Assembly (NCBI GenBank): GCA_937924775.1
Contig: CALDUT010000004.1
Location: 62,001-126,000 of the forward strand
DNA: 64,000 nucleotides
From: an uncultured Gemmata sp.
GTDB lineage: Bacteria > Planctomycetota > Planctomycetia > Gemmatales > Gemmataceae
Reading direction: 5' to 3'
Positions 38,185 through 46,916 of the stretch are shown here, in pieces; the first letter of the stretch is position 1; each line of letters opens with the position of its first letter. Made by a program: the position numbers and the translations under genes. A model generated the notes under the pieces. It searched no databases, was not told the DNA's origin, and saw only the letters and a list, made by a program, of their open reading frames with translations.

Positions 38185-38333
38185 ACCATGAACCTCGGGG
38201 ATGTCAGGACAAGCCCCAAAACTGCAACGCGCCCCGATGAGTATCGGGGGAGCCGGCAAGGTTTTTCGCGATCCCCCTGACCCACAGCGCCCGTTGTCGT
38301 GGGGCACATTTCACTCTCACGACCGTTGTTATG

Positions 38334-39692
38334 CTATGCGGGTAGTTGGATGGTGAATATCGTTCGTTCGTTTCGCCGTTGCCAGTGAATGGTGCCGCCG
38401 TGGGCTTCCGCGGCCTGTTTGGCAACGGCCAGCCCCAAGCCAATCCCCTGCTCTTTGCCACTGACGAACGGATCGAAGAGATTGGCCGCGATTGCAGGCG
38501 GGGGACCCGGGCCTGTATCACTCACATCAATGTGAATCTCGGAGCCTCTGTGCTGCGCAGTAATTGCCACCGTGCCACCGGGGCCAGCGGCTTCCACCGC
38601 ATTGCCGATGACATTGCTCAGCAGATGAGCAAGTGCGGTGGGATCACCAGACAGGAGCAATGGGGGCGTGGGTCGTTCCCACACCAGTTGCGTTCCGAGG
38701 TGTTGCGCTTGAGGTTTCAAGAGGCTGACGGATTGGTCGATGAGCTGCCCCAGGTCGCACGGTTCACGCACAGTTCCGGGTGGTTTGCCGAGAGCGAGGA
38801 ATTGACGCACATTCGTTTCAATGCGCGCCAGTTGCCGCAGGGCCACTTGCAGCGGTTCCGGATCGGCGTGAGGATTTTCCGCTAGAAACAGCTCGATGGC
38901 CAGTTTCGCTCCGGCGGCGGCATTCCGGAGTTGGTGGGCGAGGCCGCCGCTGAATTGCCCGAGGACTTTGAGACGTTCACTGTGTTGTAACGCCTGCTGG
39001 AATTCCGCCAGTTGGCAGGCCATAACGTTGACCGCGTTACAAAGGTCCCCCAATTCGTCGTGACGGGGGGGCAGTGGCATGGGGCGGAAGTCGCCGGCGG
39101 CGATCAGCCGGGTGTGGGCATCGAGGTCACGCACCCGCCGTACCAACTGCGAACCGAACCCATACGCCAAGCCCACAGCGAGCAAGCCTCCTATGCCCCC
39201 CAGAATCAGCAGGGGCCGGACCGCGTCGGCCACGGCCGTTTGCCGGAGTGATTCGGGGTAGAAAATGTACAGGTTGCCTCCGGCGTTGGGATGAGGGGGG
39301 GTCAGGGGTAAGCGCAGGCAGCGGTACTCTTGCCTGGCCACGACGACCGGGGGGCCGAGGACGGGTTCGTCGTCGGCTTGGGGATGTTCCGTGGTCGGCA
39401 CGTCATCCGGTGGAGGCGGCAGCGGGGGCGGAAAGGTCGATTGGGGCGGCATGGCCGGATGCGTGAAAAGAAATTCCGCCCCCGAGAGATGCTGCATCTT
39501 CTTGAGGATGGTTTCTGTCAGTGGAAAGAAGGGCGGTTCGGTGAGAGCCCGGGCCACGGCCCACTGTTGGAGCGCCAGTTGGCGTTCGGCATGGCGGGCG
39601 GCGTTTCGGGCGGCCCAGGCGGTCGCCACGGCATCCCCCAACAGCAGCAGGGCGAGGGGAATCAATAAACGGTAGCGAAGTGACAGACGCAT
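38334..39692 (-). CDS. Membrane sensor histidine kinase, 452 aa, orphan
   Basis: A helix at about residues 9-28 and another near 155-180 enclose a proline-rich extracytoplasmic segment (PPPLPPPPDDVP). A HAMP linker and a histidine kinase core follow. The phospho-acceptor His is at 253 in GGLAHQLRNAAAG. The ATPase boxes are HLLSNVIGNAVEA, DTGPGPPP and GIGLGLAVAKQ. The H-box resembles the NtrB-like type (HQLRN) more than HisKA with PLN. No response regulator is adjacent. TATAAT lies 1 nt before the ATG, so the real start may be slightly downstream. The sulfatase gene starts 42 nt away on the other strand. Confidence 0.9.
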   Translation of the reverse strand: MRLSLRYRLLIPLALLLLGDAVATAWAARNAARHAERQLALQQWAVARALTEPPFFPLTETILKKMQHLSGAEFLFTHPAMPPQSTFPPPLPPPPDDVPTTEHPQADDEPVLGPPVVVARQEYRCLRLPLTPPHPNAGGNLYIFYPESLRQTAVADAVRPLLILGGIGGLLAVGLAYGFGSQLVRRVRDLDAHTRLIAAGDFRPMPLPPRHDELGDLCNAVNVMACQLAEFQQALQHSERLKVLGQFSGGLAHQLRNAAAGAKLAIELFLAENPHADPEPLQVALRQLARIETNVRQFLALGKPPGTVREPCDLGQLIDQSVSLLKPQAQHLGTQLVWERPTPPLLLSGDPTALAHLLSNVIGNAVEAAGPGGTVAITAQHRGSEIHIDVSDTGPGPPPAIAANLFDPFVSGKEQGIGLGLAVAKQAAEAHGGTIHWQRRNERTIFTIQLPA

Positions 39693-39734
39693 GATTATAG
39701 TTTAGCGCAGGCTGGGGTTTGGGTCGTTTGGGAA

Positions 39735-41504
39735 ATGGGGTGGAGGATGCGTGGGCTTCTCTGGCGAACAGTGGGGGTTTTCATCCTCACACTTTTCGGT
39801 ACGCCGTTCTTTGCTACTGCGGCCCCTCCGAATGTGCTTTTGGTCATCACCGATGATCAAGGGTTTGGCGAACTCGGGGTTCACGGCAACCCGGTTCTGC
39901 AAACCCCCCAAATTGACGCGTTCGCTCGGGAATCGGTGGGGTTGAGGAATTTCTACGTCTGCCCCGTGTGCAGCCCGACGCGGGCCAGCTTGCTGACTGG
40001 GTTATACAACTATCGAACGGGCATCGTGGATACCGCTTACGGCCGTTCCATGATGCGCAGCGACGTCACCACTCTCGCGAATTACCTGGCCAACGCGGGT
40101 TACCGTACCGGTCTCTTCGGCAAATGGCATCTGGGCGACAACTACCCGTTGCGACCGGAAGATCGCGGCTTTCAGGAAACGCTCTGGCACCACGGCGGGG
40201 GCCTGGCCCAACCCAGCGATCACCCCGACCTCAACCCGGCCACCGCGTATTTCGATCCGATTCTTGTCAACAATGGCCGGGAAACGAAAACACGCGGTTA
40301 TTGTACTGATATTTTCACGGACGCGGCTTTGAAGTTCATCACTCACACCAGCGACAAACCGTTCTTCGCCTATGTGGCCTACAATTGTCCGCATTCGCCC
40401 TTCCAAGTGCCGGACGAATACGCCAATCCCTACCGGAAGCGGGATCTGTCCGAAAAGGCCTTTCCGAACTTCGGTCAACCGTGGGCGACGAAGAAACTGG
40501 ATACCGACGGGATCGCCCGAGCCTACGGGATGATCGCCAATATCGATGCGAATTTCGGTCGCCTCCTCCAAGCCTTAACCGACCAGAAACTGGCCGAGAA
40601 TACCGTGGTGATTTTCCTCACGGATAACGGCGTGGGCGGCGTGCGCTGGAATGCCGGGTTACGCCATCGCAAGGGCAGCGTTTACGAAGGCGGCATTCGC
40701 GTACCGTTTTACATCCGCTGGCCAGCCCGGTTCCGCGGTGGACGAACCATCGACACTCCCTTAGCCCACATCGATGTCACCCCGACGATCCTGGACGCCG
40801 CCGGTGTGAAAACCTCCACACACTTCGACGGTATCAGTTTCTTGAGTTTGTTACTCGGCGATACAAAATGGCCGGAGCGAACGTTGTTCACCCAATGGCA
40901 CCGCGGCGACGAACCGGAGAAATACCGCTGTTTTGCCGCTCGCGGCCCCCGCTACAAGCTGGTTCAGCCCAACACGATCGCCGAAGGGGCGAAATGGACT
41001 CCGCAATACGAGCTGTTCGACATCCTGGCCGATCCTTACGAACAGAAAGATCTCGCCGCAGACAAGCCCGAGATCGTGGCCCAATTGAAGAAACAATATG
41101 AGGAGTGGTTTGCCGATGTGACGAAAAAGGGTTTCGCCCCACCGCGGATTATCCTCGGTAGCGAGAAGCAGAACCCCGTTCGGCTGACGCGACAGGATTG
41201 GCGGGGCCCCAACGCTACCTGGGCCCCTGACGCTCAGGGGAGCTGGGCGGTGAAAGTCGAGCGGGCCGGGAACTACCGCGTCACACTGCATACCCCGGGT
41301 GAATTCGACGCCTACGCCTTGATGGGAACTCGCGGTGTAATCGTTTCCCAAACGGTTGCCAACGGGACGCTGCGCGGCCAAGTCAGCTTTGAAACGCCAC
41401 TCAAAGCCGGGGACGATACCCTTCAAGCCACCGTGAAACTCAAAAAGGCCAGCCGCGGGCCGCTGCATGTGGTGATCGAGTACCTTGGTCCGACCCAGAA
41501 ATGA
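39735..41504 (+). CDS. Exported Cys-type (formylglycine) sulfatase
   Basis: Signal peptide (hydrophobic to about residue 28, ending FFATAA). The catalytic sulfatase domain begins PNVLLVITDDQGFGELG with the metal-binding Asp pair. The modification site C-S-P-T-R at residues 79-83 is followed by ASLLTG, so the Cys would become formylglycine. Further motifs are GKWHLGDN and FLTDNGVGG. The C-terminal 120 residues (from about 470, GSWAVKVERAGNYRVTL) form an added beta-sandwich-like domain that may bind glycans. Planctomycetes carry many such genes for algal or mucin sulfated polysaccharides. The substrate is not predictable. ATG at 39747 is an alternative start. Confidence 0.92.
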   Translation: MGWRMRGLLWRTVGVFILTLFGTPFFATAAPPNVLLVITDDQGFGELGVHGNPVLQTPQIDAFARESVGLRNFYVCPVCSPTRASLLTGLYNYRTGIVDTAYGRSMMRSDVTTLANYLANAGYRTGLFGKWHLGDNYPLRPEDRGFQETLWHHGGGLAQPSDHPDLNPATAYFDPILVNNGRETKTRGYCTDIFTDAALKFITHTSDKPFFAYVAYNCPHSPFQVPDEYANPYRKRDLSEKAFPNFGQPWATKKLDTDGIARAYGMIANIDANFGRLLQALTDQKLAENTVVIFLTDNGVGGVRWNAGLRHRKGSVYEGGIRVPFYIRWPARFRGGRTIDTPLAHIDVTPTILDAAGVKTSTHFDGISFLSLLLGDTKWPERTLFTQWHRGDEPEKYRCFAARGPRYKLVQPNTIAEGAKWTPQYELFDILADPYEQKDLAADKPEIVAQLKKQYEEWFADVTKKGFAPPRIILGSEKQNPVRLTRQDWRGPNATWAPDAQGSWAVKVERAGNYRVTLHTPGEFDAYALMGTRGVIVSQTVANGTLRGQVSFETPLKAGDDTLQATVKLKKASRGPLHVVIEYLGPTQK

Positions 41505-41689
41505 CGACTCCCGTTGGGCCCCGAGGTGGCGATCGGCGGCAGGGTGATGCCCCCGCACTGGTGATGGGGCCTGACGATCGACCGCGACGTGGCCTGAGGT
41601 CGCCGCAGGGTGTTGGTCTTGCATTCTGGTGATCGGATGGCGAAGATCAGCAATCAGGAGGAATTCTCGCCTTTGTGTGAGGAGTACAC

Positions 41690-42556
41690 GTGCGGAGTTG
41701 GGTTCTTACGTTCGTCATGGCTTCCAGTGTGTGGGGCGGGGGCTGCGGGTCGGCCGCGCTGGAAGCCGGAGTACCTCCGCGGCCAGCGGATGGCCCCCAG
41801 CCGCTGGCAACCAACTTTGTTCCGGAATCGTGCGGCTCCATCACCGGGGTGGTGACGTGGACGGGGGCTATTCCCGAAGTCCCCCCCGCGACGCAAGTTC
41901 GCCTGCACACCGAGCAAAGCGGTGTCGAAAATCGGCCGATCGCCCTCGCATATGCCCCCCGGATCGACCGCTTCACCCGCGGGGTGCAAGATACGGTCGT
42001 TTTCCTCCGATCCATCGAGCCCCGTCGAGCCAAGCCTTGGGATTTACCCCCGGTGGTGGTGGAATTTCGCGATTCGCAATTGCTCATTCGCCAGGGCGAA
42101 CGCGTGTCGCGGGCCGGGTTTGTCCGCCAAGGTGAGGCGGTGGAAATGCGTTCGGCAGAGGCCGACTTCAATATCCTCCGCGGTCGCGGAGCAGCCTTTT
42201 TTTCTCTGGCCTTCCCAGACCCAGACCGGCCGCGGACGCGAACCTTCAGCACCTGTGGCCGCATTCACCTGACCAACGCCGCCGGCAAGTACTGGCAGGC
42301 CGCGGATTTGTTCGTGTGCGATCATCCGTACTACACCGTTACCGATGCCGACGGCCGCTACCACTTCGAGAAAATTCCCGCGGGGGATTATGACTTGGTC
42401 GCCTGGCACCCCAATTGGGCGTTTCTGCGTGTGGAACGCAACCCGGAATGGGGCATTCCTTTCCGCCTGGAATACGCCCCGCCTTACGAAGTGGCCCGGC
42501 CGGTCACGGTTGGTCGCGGTCGGGCGACACTCGCCAATCTCACCCTTCCTCAGTAG
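41690..42556 (+). CDS. Lipoprotein with carboxypeptidase-regulatory-like domain
   Basis: GTG start with GAGGAG 6 nt upstream. The signal peptide ends in a Gly-rich lipobox (VWGGGCGS), so it is probably a lipoprotein. The first half is beta-rich (GSITGVVTWTGAIPEVPP, then QDTVVFLRSI). The second half holds a CarboxypepD_reg-like unit, DADGRYHFEKIPAGDYDLVAWH. It is preceded by a Cys-His pair (FVCDHPYYTV) that might bind metal. Planctomycetes encode many such exported adhesion or plastocyanin-related proteins. It lies 185 nt after the sulfatase on the same strand. Function unknown. Confidence 0.75.
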   Translation: MRSWVLTFVMASSVWGGGCGSAALEAGVPPRPADGPQPLATNFVPESCGSITGVVTWTGAIPEVPPATQVRLHTEQSGVENRPIALAYAPRIDRFTRGVQDTVVFLRSIEPRRAKPWDLPPVVVEFRDSQLLIRQGERVSRAGFVRQGEAVEMRSAEADFNILRGRGAAFFSLAFPDPDRPRTRTFSTCGRIHLTNAAGKYWQAADLFVCDHPYYTVTDADGRYHFEKIPAGDYDLVAWHPNWAFLRVERNPEWGIPFRLEYAPPYEVARPVTVGRGRATLANLTLPQ

Positions 42557-42570
42557 CCACACACTGCCTA

Positions 42571-42600
42571 GAACGGCAATTTTTTCGTCAGCGGCCGTTC
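42571..42600. terminator. Weak hairpin between convergent genes
   Basis: GAACGGC (42571-42577) pairs with GCCGTTC (42594-42600) across a loop containing TTTTTT. It sits between the lipoprotein gene and the leftward peptidase gene. Confidence 0.3.
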
Positions 42601-42627
42601 GGGCTGCCGATCGGTTCCTCGCGGTGG

Positions 42628-43701
42628 TCAGACCAGTGCGAGGGTGTGGTGGCTGAGCTGTTCGTAGCCGGTGTCGGTGATAAGGTAGTTGTGTTCGATC
42701 CGCACACCACCGACGCCATCGACATACAGCCCCGGTTCCAGCGTGACCACATCCCCGGCGACGAGCGTTTCGGTACTCTGCCGCACGATGTACGGTGGCT
42801 CGGGATGAGAAAGACCCAAACCGTGCCCGCCGTGGGTGGTGAAATATTGGGCCATCTCGCCGAAGGCGGTTCGCATGGCATCGTACACCTGCTGGCACGG
42901 CACCCCTGCTTTGAGCTCCTTTTCACCGGCGGCGAGCGCCTGGCGGCTAAGGTCCATGAGCTTCTGTTGCTCAGCGTTCGGTTGGCCGCCGACGCAGATC
43001 GTGTTGGTGAAGTCGCTGCGGTAGCCCTGGACGATCACTGAGTAATCGAGGATGAAGAGTTCGCCGGCTTGGAGGGAATGGGGGGTGGGCGGGCCGCCGC
43101 GTTTCTTCGATCCCGTCGAGATGGTGAAGTCGCCGTACACCACCGCCCAATGGCCAATCGCTGCGAACACCGCGTTAGCCACTGCGGTGTACACCTCCAG
43201 TTCCGTCAGGCCGGGGCGGATGTGGGTGCGGCTCCAGGCATGCCCAGCGGCACCGGCACGCATGCACGTTTTGAGAAGCGCGATTTCGTCGGGATCTTTC
43301 CGCCGCCGCAACTCCGCTATGAGGCCGATCACGGTGGGGGCCAGCGGATCGCTGATACAATCGTGGATCCGTCCGCCGTGAGCTTCGAGAGCTGGCCGCA
43401 ACGCCAGCCGCCGGGCGCTGGTTTCCGGTTCTTGCCCGCTGTACCATGTCAGCGGCCGGCGTTCATCGACATGGGCCAGTTCTACAGTTTTGGGCAGTTT
43501 GTTGTCGTGAAACAACAGCGTGGAACCATCCGGGTGGATTACCAACAGCCCGCCAAAATCCGCGGACATGCTGATGCCGTCCACATGGAAGTTGGCGAAG
43601 TAGCGGAGATGGATGGGATCGGCCAACACCACCGGGTGGGTGGGCCGCAGGCGATCGAGAAACCGTTGCCGGCGAGCCCGGCAACCGTCCGCGGTGAGCA
43701 T
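42628..43701 (-). CDS. M24 family metallopeptidase (Xaa-Pro aminopeptidase type)
   Basis: A 357-residue pita-bread enzyme. It has an N-terminal creatinase-like domain (residues 1-130), then the catalytic domain. All five metal ligands are present: Asp219, Asp230 (in ILDYSVIVQGYRSDFTNT), His293 (HGGHGLGLSHP), Glu322 (TLEPGLY) and Glu336 (GVRIEHNYLIT). It should cleave N-terminal residues before proline or related dipeptides in the cytoplasm. ATG at 43701 has GGAGG 7 nt upstream. It lies 63 nt downstream of the scramblase-like gene on the same strand. Confidence 0.93.
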   Translation of the reverse strand: MLTADGCRARRQRFLDRLRPTHPVVLADPIHLRYFANFHVDGISMSADFGGLLVIHPDGSTLLFHDNKLPKTVELAHVDERRPLTWYSGQEPETSARRLALRPALEAHGGRIHDCISDPLAPTVIGLIAELRRRKDPDEIALLKTCMRAGAAGHAWSRTHIRPGLTELEVYTAVANAVFAAIGHWAVVYGDFTISTGSKKRGGPPTPHSLQAGELFILDYSVIVQGYRSDFTNTICVGGQPNAEQQKLMDLSRQALAAGEKELKAGVPCQQVYDAMRTAFGEMAQYFTTHGGHGLGLSHPEPPYIVRQSTETLVAGDVVTLEPGLYVDGVGGVRIEHNYLITDTGYEQLSHHTLALV

Positions 43702-43764
43702 GGCGTTTCCTCCTTCGCTTCTGGGCCATTGTGATTCTTTCCGCTGGTGACGACAGTTTCGTTA

Positions 43765-44391
43765 TTAAGTCTCAACAGGGTCGAGAGTACCGCGCGATTC
43801 CGACTTGTAGATGATGTCGATGGCGAGGGCCGCAGCGAGCAACAGCATTTTCGTCAGCGGCTGATCAGCAACATCCGGATGGATTGTCAGGAAATAATTG
43901 TCGGCGGCGAAAAGCGTTTCGCGGACTACGCCACTGACTCCACCGATCGACTTCGACACTTCTCCCAGTTCGACCGGCCCTTCCGTCGTGAGGAATTTGT
44001 AGTGCACCCCCCCGAGCCGCCCTTGCACCTGCACCCACGGCCGGTCGGCTTCATCGTAAACGGTAAAACTCCCACTGAGAGTGAAAAAACGGCTGTGGAA
44101 GTAGCCCACGAGGTGCTCATTGGCATCACGCACCTCCAACCGGGAGCGGAACAGATACGCGCCGCGGCGGATCGTGAATAGCAGCGAATCATCGGGTTTT
44201 TCGCGAACTTCAATCGTGGTGGGTAACAAGTGCTTGCTGACCACCCAGCGTAATATCTGCGACAGGGGGCCGATGGTCTCGACGGCTTCTCCCAGGATCT
44301 CACCGGTTTGGGCATTTTTGATGTCGTAGCGTTGTGGGGCGGAGAGTATCTTTTTGTGTTCGGTGATAGCGAAGGAGTTGCACTCGAGCAC
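43765..44391 (-). CDS. LURP-one / phospholipid scramblase-related protein
   Basis: A 208-residue protein with the 12-stranded tubby-like fold pattern: LECNSFAITEHKKILSAPQR, then YDIKNAQTGEILGEA, FTVYDEADRPWVQVQGRL and NYFLTIHPDVADQPL. A C-terminal hydrophobic helix (MLLLAAALAIDIIY) matches the membrane anchor of scramblase-like family members. Bacterial members are uncharacterised. The GTG start at 44391 has GGAG 7 nt upstream. The divergent ubiE gene starts about 90 nt away. Whether it moves lipids cannot be told. Confidence 0.82.
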   Translation of the reverse strand: MLECNSFAITEHKKILSAPQRYDIKNAQTGEILGEAVETIGPLSQILRWVVSKHLLPTTIEVREKPDDSLLFTIRRGAYLFRSRLEVRDANEHLVGYFHSRFFTLSGSFTVYDEADRPWVQVQGRLGGVHYKFLTTEGPVELGEVSKSIGGVSGVVRETLFAADNYFLTIHPDVADQPLTKMLLLAAALAIDIIYKSESRGTLDPVET

Positions 44392-44482
44392 GCGTCGTCT
44401 CCGGGGGGCAACAGTTATCCCGCGAGCCGGGTACCGGTTGTTTTCGTAAATCAGCGTTATTGTGGTTATAGAGGAAGTGGCC

Positions 44483-45256
44483 GTGGCGTCTCAACTGCTG
44501 GATAAGCGAGAAGTCCGCATTCGCCGCATGTTTAGCCAGATCGCGCCCTGGTACGACTTCCTCAATCATCTGTTAAGCTTCAATATCGACAGACGCTGGC
44601 GGGAACGGACAGCCCGCCTGGTTCCGCCGGGGCCGGCCGAACTGGGCCCGATTCTCGATCTCTGCACGGGTACTGGGGATCTGGCCCTGACCTACGATCG
44701 TACCGCGCAGGGGCAAGTACCCATCATCGGGGTCGATTTCTCCCACGAAATGCTGGTCCGGGCTGTGAAAAAGACGGACCTCGCGGGTGCCAGCCAGCGC
44801 CTTCAATTCGTGGAAGCCGATGCTCAGAAGCTTCCTTTTCCCGATAACACCTTCCAACTGGTGACAATCTCCTTCGGACTTCGTAACGTCACCGATACGG
44901 ATCGCGGATTGCGGGAAATGGTTCGTGTCACGCGGCCGGGCGGGCGTGTGGCGATTCTCGAATTCTCCCGACCGCAGAACCCGGTTCTTGGTCGGCTGTA
45001 TGGATGGTATTTCCGCTCGGTGCTGCCCCTGATTGGGCAATTGATTTCCCGCAGCCCGGAGAGTGCTTACCGCTACCTGCCTGCGAGCGTTTTGAGTTTT
45101 CCCGATTATGAAGAGTTAGCCAAGCGGATGCAGGCCGCGGGTTTAGAACACGTGAAGTACGAACCGTTCACCTTCGGCATCGCGACGTTGTATGTTGGAG
45201 TAAAACCCGACATGTTGTTGTCCGCCCCTGCCGCACCAGCCTCGACGCATGCCTGA
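44483..45256 (+). CDS. ubiE: Demethylmenaquinone / ubiquinone methyltransferase
   Basis: C-methylates the quinone ring in the last step of menaquinone synthesis (MenG) or in ubiquinone synthesis. Planctomycetes mostly use menaquinone, so the menG role is likelier. Motifs: MFSQIAPWYDFLNHLLS, SAM site LDLCTGTGDLAL, GVDFSHEML, and ISFGLRNVTD with the conserved GLRN. GTG at 44483 is preferred because AGAGGA lies 7-8 nt upstream; GTG at 44462 is an in-frame alternative. The stop overlaps the hemE start by 8 nt, so the two are translationally coupled. Confidence 0.94.
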   Translation: MASQLLDKREVRIRRMFSQIAPWYDFLNHLLSFNIDRRWRERTARLVPPGPAELGPILDLCTGTGDLALTYDRTAQGQVPIIGVDFSHEMLVRAVKKTDLAGASQRLQFVEADAQKLPFPDNTFQLVTISFGLRNVTDTDRGLREMVRVTRPGGRVAILEFSRPQNPVLGRLYGWYFRSVLPLIGQLISRSPESAYRYLPASVLSFPDYEELAKRMQAAGLEHVKYEPFTFGIATLYVGVKPDMLLSAPAAPASTHA

Positions 45257-46289
45257 TCAATATCACGACCGCCATCTTCTGATCCGGGCTGCCCGCGGCG
45301 AACGCGTGGAACGCGTCCCGGTGTGGGCCATGCGGCAGGCTGGACGCTGGGACCCCGAATTCCGGGCCATTCGTGCCGGGATGAGCTTCTACGAATTTTC
45401 GGAAAACGTGGAAGCCGCGGTGCGAGCGTCGTTGTGCCCCCGGCGCTTCGGGGTCGATGCCATCATCCTCTTCTACGATATTACGACCTTGCCCATCGCC
45501 ATGGGGTTGCCTTTCGAGCTGAAGTCGGGGGCAGGTCCAGTTCCCCAGCGACCGATTCGCACTCTCGCCGACCTTAACCCCTTGGTCGCCGAACCACACC
45601 CGGACACTTACGCCCATATCCGCCGGTTACTGGGCCGTGTGAAAGAGGAACTCCGGGGCGAATTGCCCGTACTGGTCTTCGCGGGGGCCCCGTTCACCGT
45701 GGCGACGTACTGTATCGGCACCGGCAAGGACATCGACGCCACGCGCCAGTTCGCCGCGGAGAATTCCGCGGTTTGGTCCGAATTACTCGAAAAGCTCGCG
45801 GTGGCCACGGTGAGCTTTCTCCGCACCCTCATCGCCGAGGGAGCCGATGCCTACCAACTTTTCGACTCGTGGGCCGGAATGTTAAGCGAGTCCGAATACC
45901 AACGCTGGGCCAATGCGTATCACACGCGGATTTTTGCGGAGGCCGTAGGGATTCCCCGGATTTTGTTCGTCAAGGAAGGGCCGTATCTGGAGGCGATGTG
46001 CCGTACCGGGGCCGACGTGATCAGCCTCGGGCAAAGGCACGATCTGGCCCAGATACGGCACGATTATACCCAGCTCTGTTTTCAGGGCAATGTCGATGAA
46101 GAAATCCTCCGCACAGGAACGGTCGAGCAAGTCCGCGATGCCGTGATCGCTTGCCTGCGTGCGGGGGGCGGGCACCGGCACATTCTCAATCTCAATCACG
46201 GGGTGGATAAAGACACCCCGGTGGCGAACTTCGCCACTTATGTACAAACCGCCCGGCAGTTCGGCGCGGCTACAACGATCGGCGCCTGA
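45249..46289 (+). CDS. hemE: Uroporphyrinogen decarboxylase
   Basis: Converts uroporphyrinogen III to coproporphyrinogen III in haem synthesis. The 346-residue protein keeps the key residues: the MRQAGR pair of Arg, Asp in LFYDITTLPIAMGL, Tyr in ATYCIGTGKD, Ser in FDSWAGML and the His of NLNHGVDKDTP. It is a little divergent from proteobacterial sequences but complete. The ATG lies 8 nt inside the end of ubiE with no separate SD, so translation is probably coupled. Haem made here could feed the haem-binding proteins in this window. Confidence 0.95.
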   Translation: MPDQYHDRHLLIRAARGERVERVPVWAMRQAGRWDPEFRAIRAGMSFYEFSENVEAAVRASLCPRRFGVDAIILFYDITTLPIAMGLPFELKSGAGPVPQRPIRTLADLNPLVAEPHPDTYAHIRRLLGRVKEELRGELPVLVFAGAPFTVATYCIGTGKDIDATRQFAAENSAVWSELLEKLAVATVSFLRTLIAEGADAYQLFDSWAGMLSESEYQRWANAYHTRIFAEAVGIPRILFVKEGPYLEAMCRTGADVISLGQRHDLAQIRHDYTQLCFQGNVDEEILRTGTVEQVRDAVIACLRAGGGHRHILNLNHGVDKDTPVANFATYVQTARQFGAATTIGA

Positions 46290-46332
46290 CCGTTCTACAC
46301 CGCGCGCCGTGGCGGTCTTCGCGGCTATCAGT

Positions 46333-46743
46333 TCACTTCAGCTTCCGCAGAATGTCGACCGGGCTGATCACACCCACGATCACCCCCGCCTCGTCTTTGA
46401 CAAACAGATGATGCACACCGACTTCCAGCAACTGCTGCACCACCGAACGCGCGCTAGTGGTCAGCTGCACCGAGAACACCGCAGGAGTCATGATCTCGGT
46501 CACGAGCGTTTCATCAGGTTCGAGGCTGGCTTTGCGGCGGCGCGTGTGCATGAGCAGATCGGTTTTGGTGACCACCCCAATGGGATGCCCGGCTTCGTCG
46601 ATGACCACCGCCGCACCAAAGCCGCGCGAGGTGAGAAACTCGATCGCCTGGGGTACCGTGTCGGTATCTGCAATCGACACCGGGCCAGGGTTCATGATCT
46701 CCGCTGCTGTTATGGCTTGCAGCGTGAGGGGTTGTTCTGCCAT
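46333..46743 (-). CDS. CBS-domain pair protein
   Basis: A 136-residue Bateman module. The first CBS is ITAAEIMNPGPVSIADTDTV with GFGAAVVIDEAGHPIGVVT. The second is VTEIMTPAVFSVQLTTSA with GVHHLFVKDEAGVIVGVISP. Such pairs bind adenosyl ligands (AMP, ATP, SAM) or nucleic acids and regulate a partner. ATG at 46743 has GGAG 8 nt upstream. It is a single gene, convergent with hemE, with the XPB-like helicase divergent about 170 nt away. Target not predictable. Confidence 0.9.
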   Translation of the reverse strand: MAEQPLTLQAITAAEIMNPGPVSIADTDTVPQAIEFLTSRGFGAAVVIDEAGHPIGVVTKTDLLMHTRRRKASLEPDETLVTEIMTPAVFSVQLTTSARSVVQQLLEVGVHHLFVKDEAGVIVGVISPVDILRKLK

Positions 46744-46916
46744 GGGAACATCTCCGTGGGGAAATTCTGTTGTGTTACCGTCGCAGCCGCGATGGAAACT
46801 GTCAAGCACCGTTACAGAACATCTTGGCAATTGCAGGGTGGGGTGGCGAAGGCCGCGAGTTGCTGGGGCGAACTTCTCAGCTAGGCGGGAGAATTATTCG
46901 GTGGCATAATTCTGGC

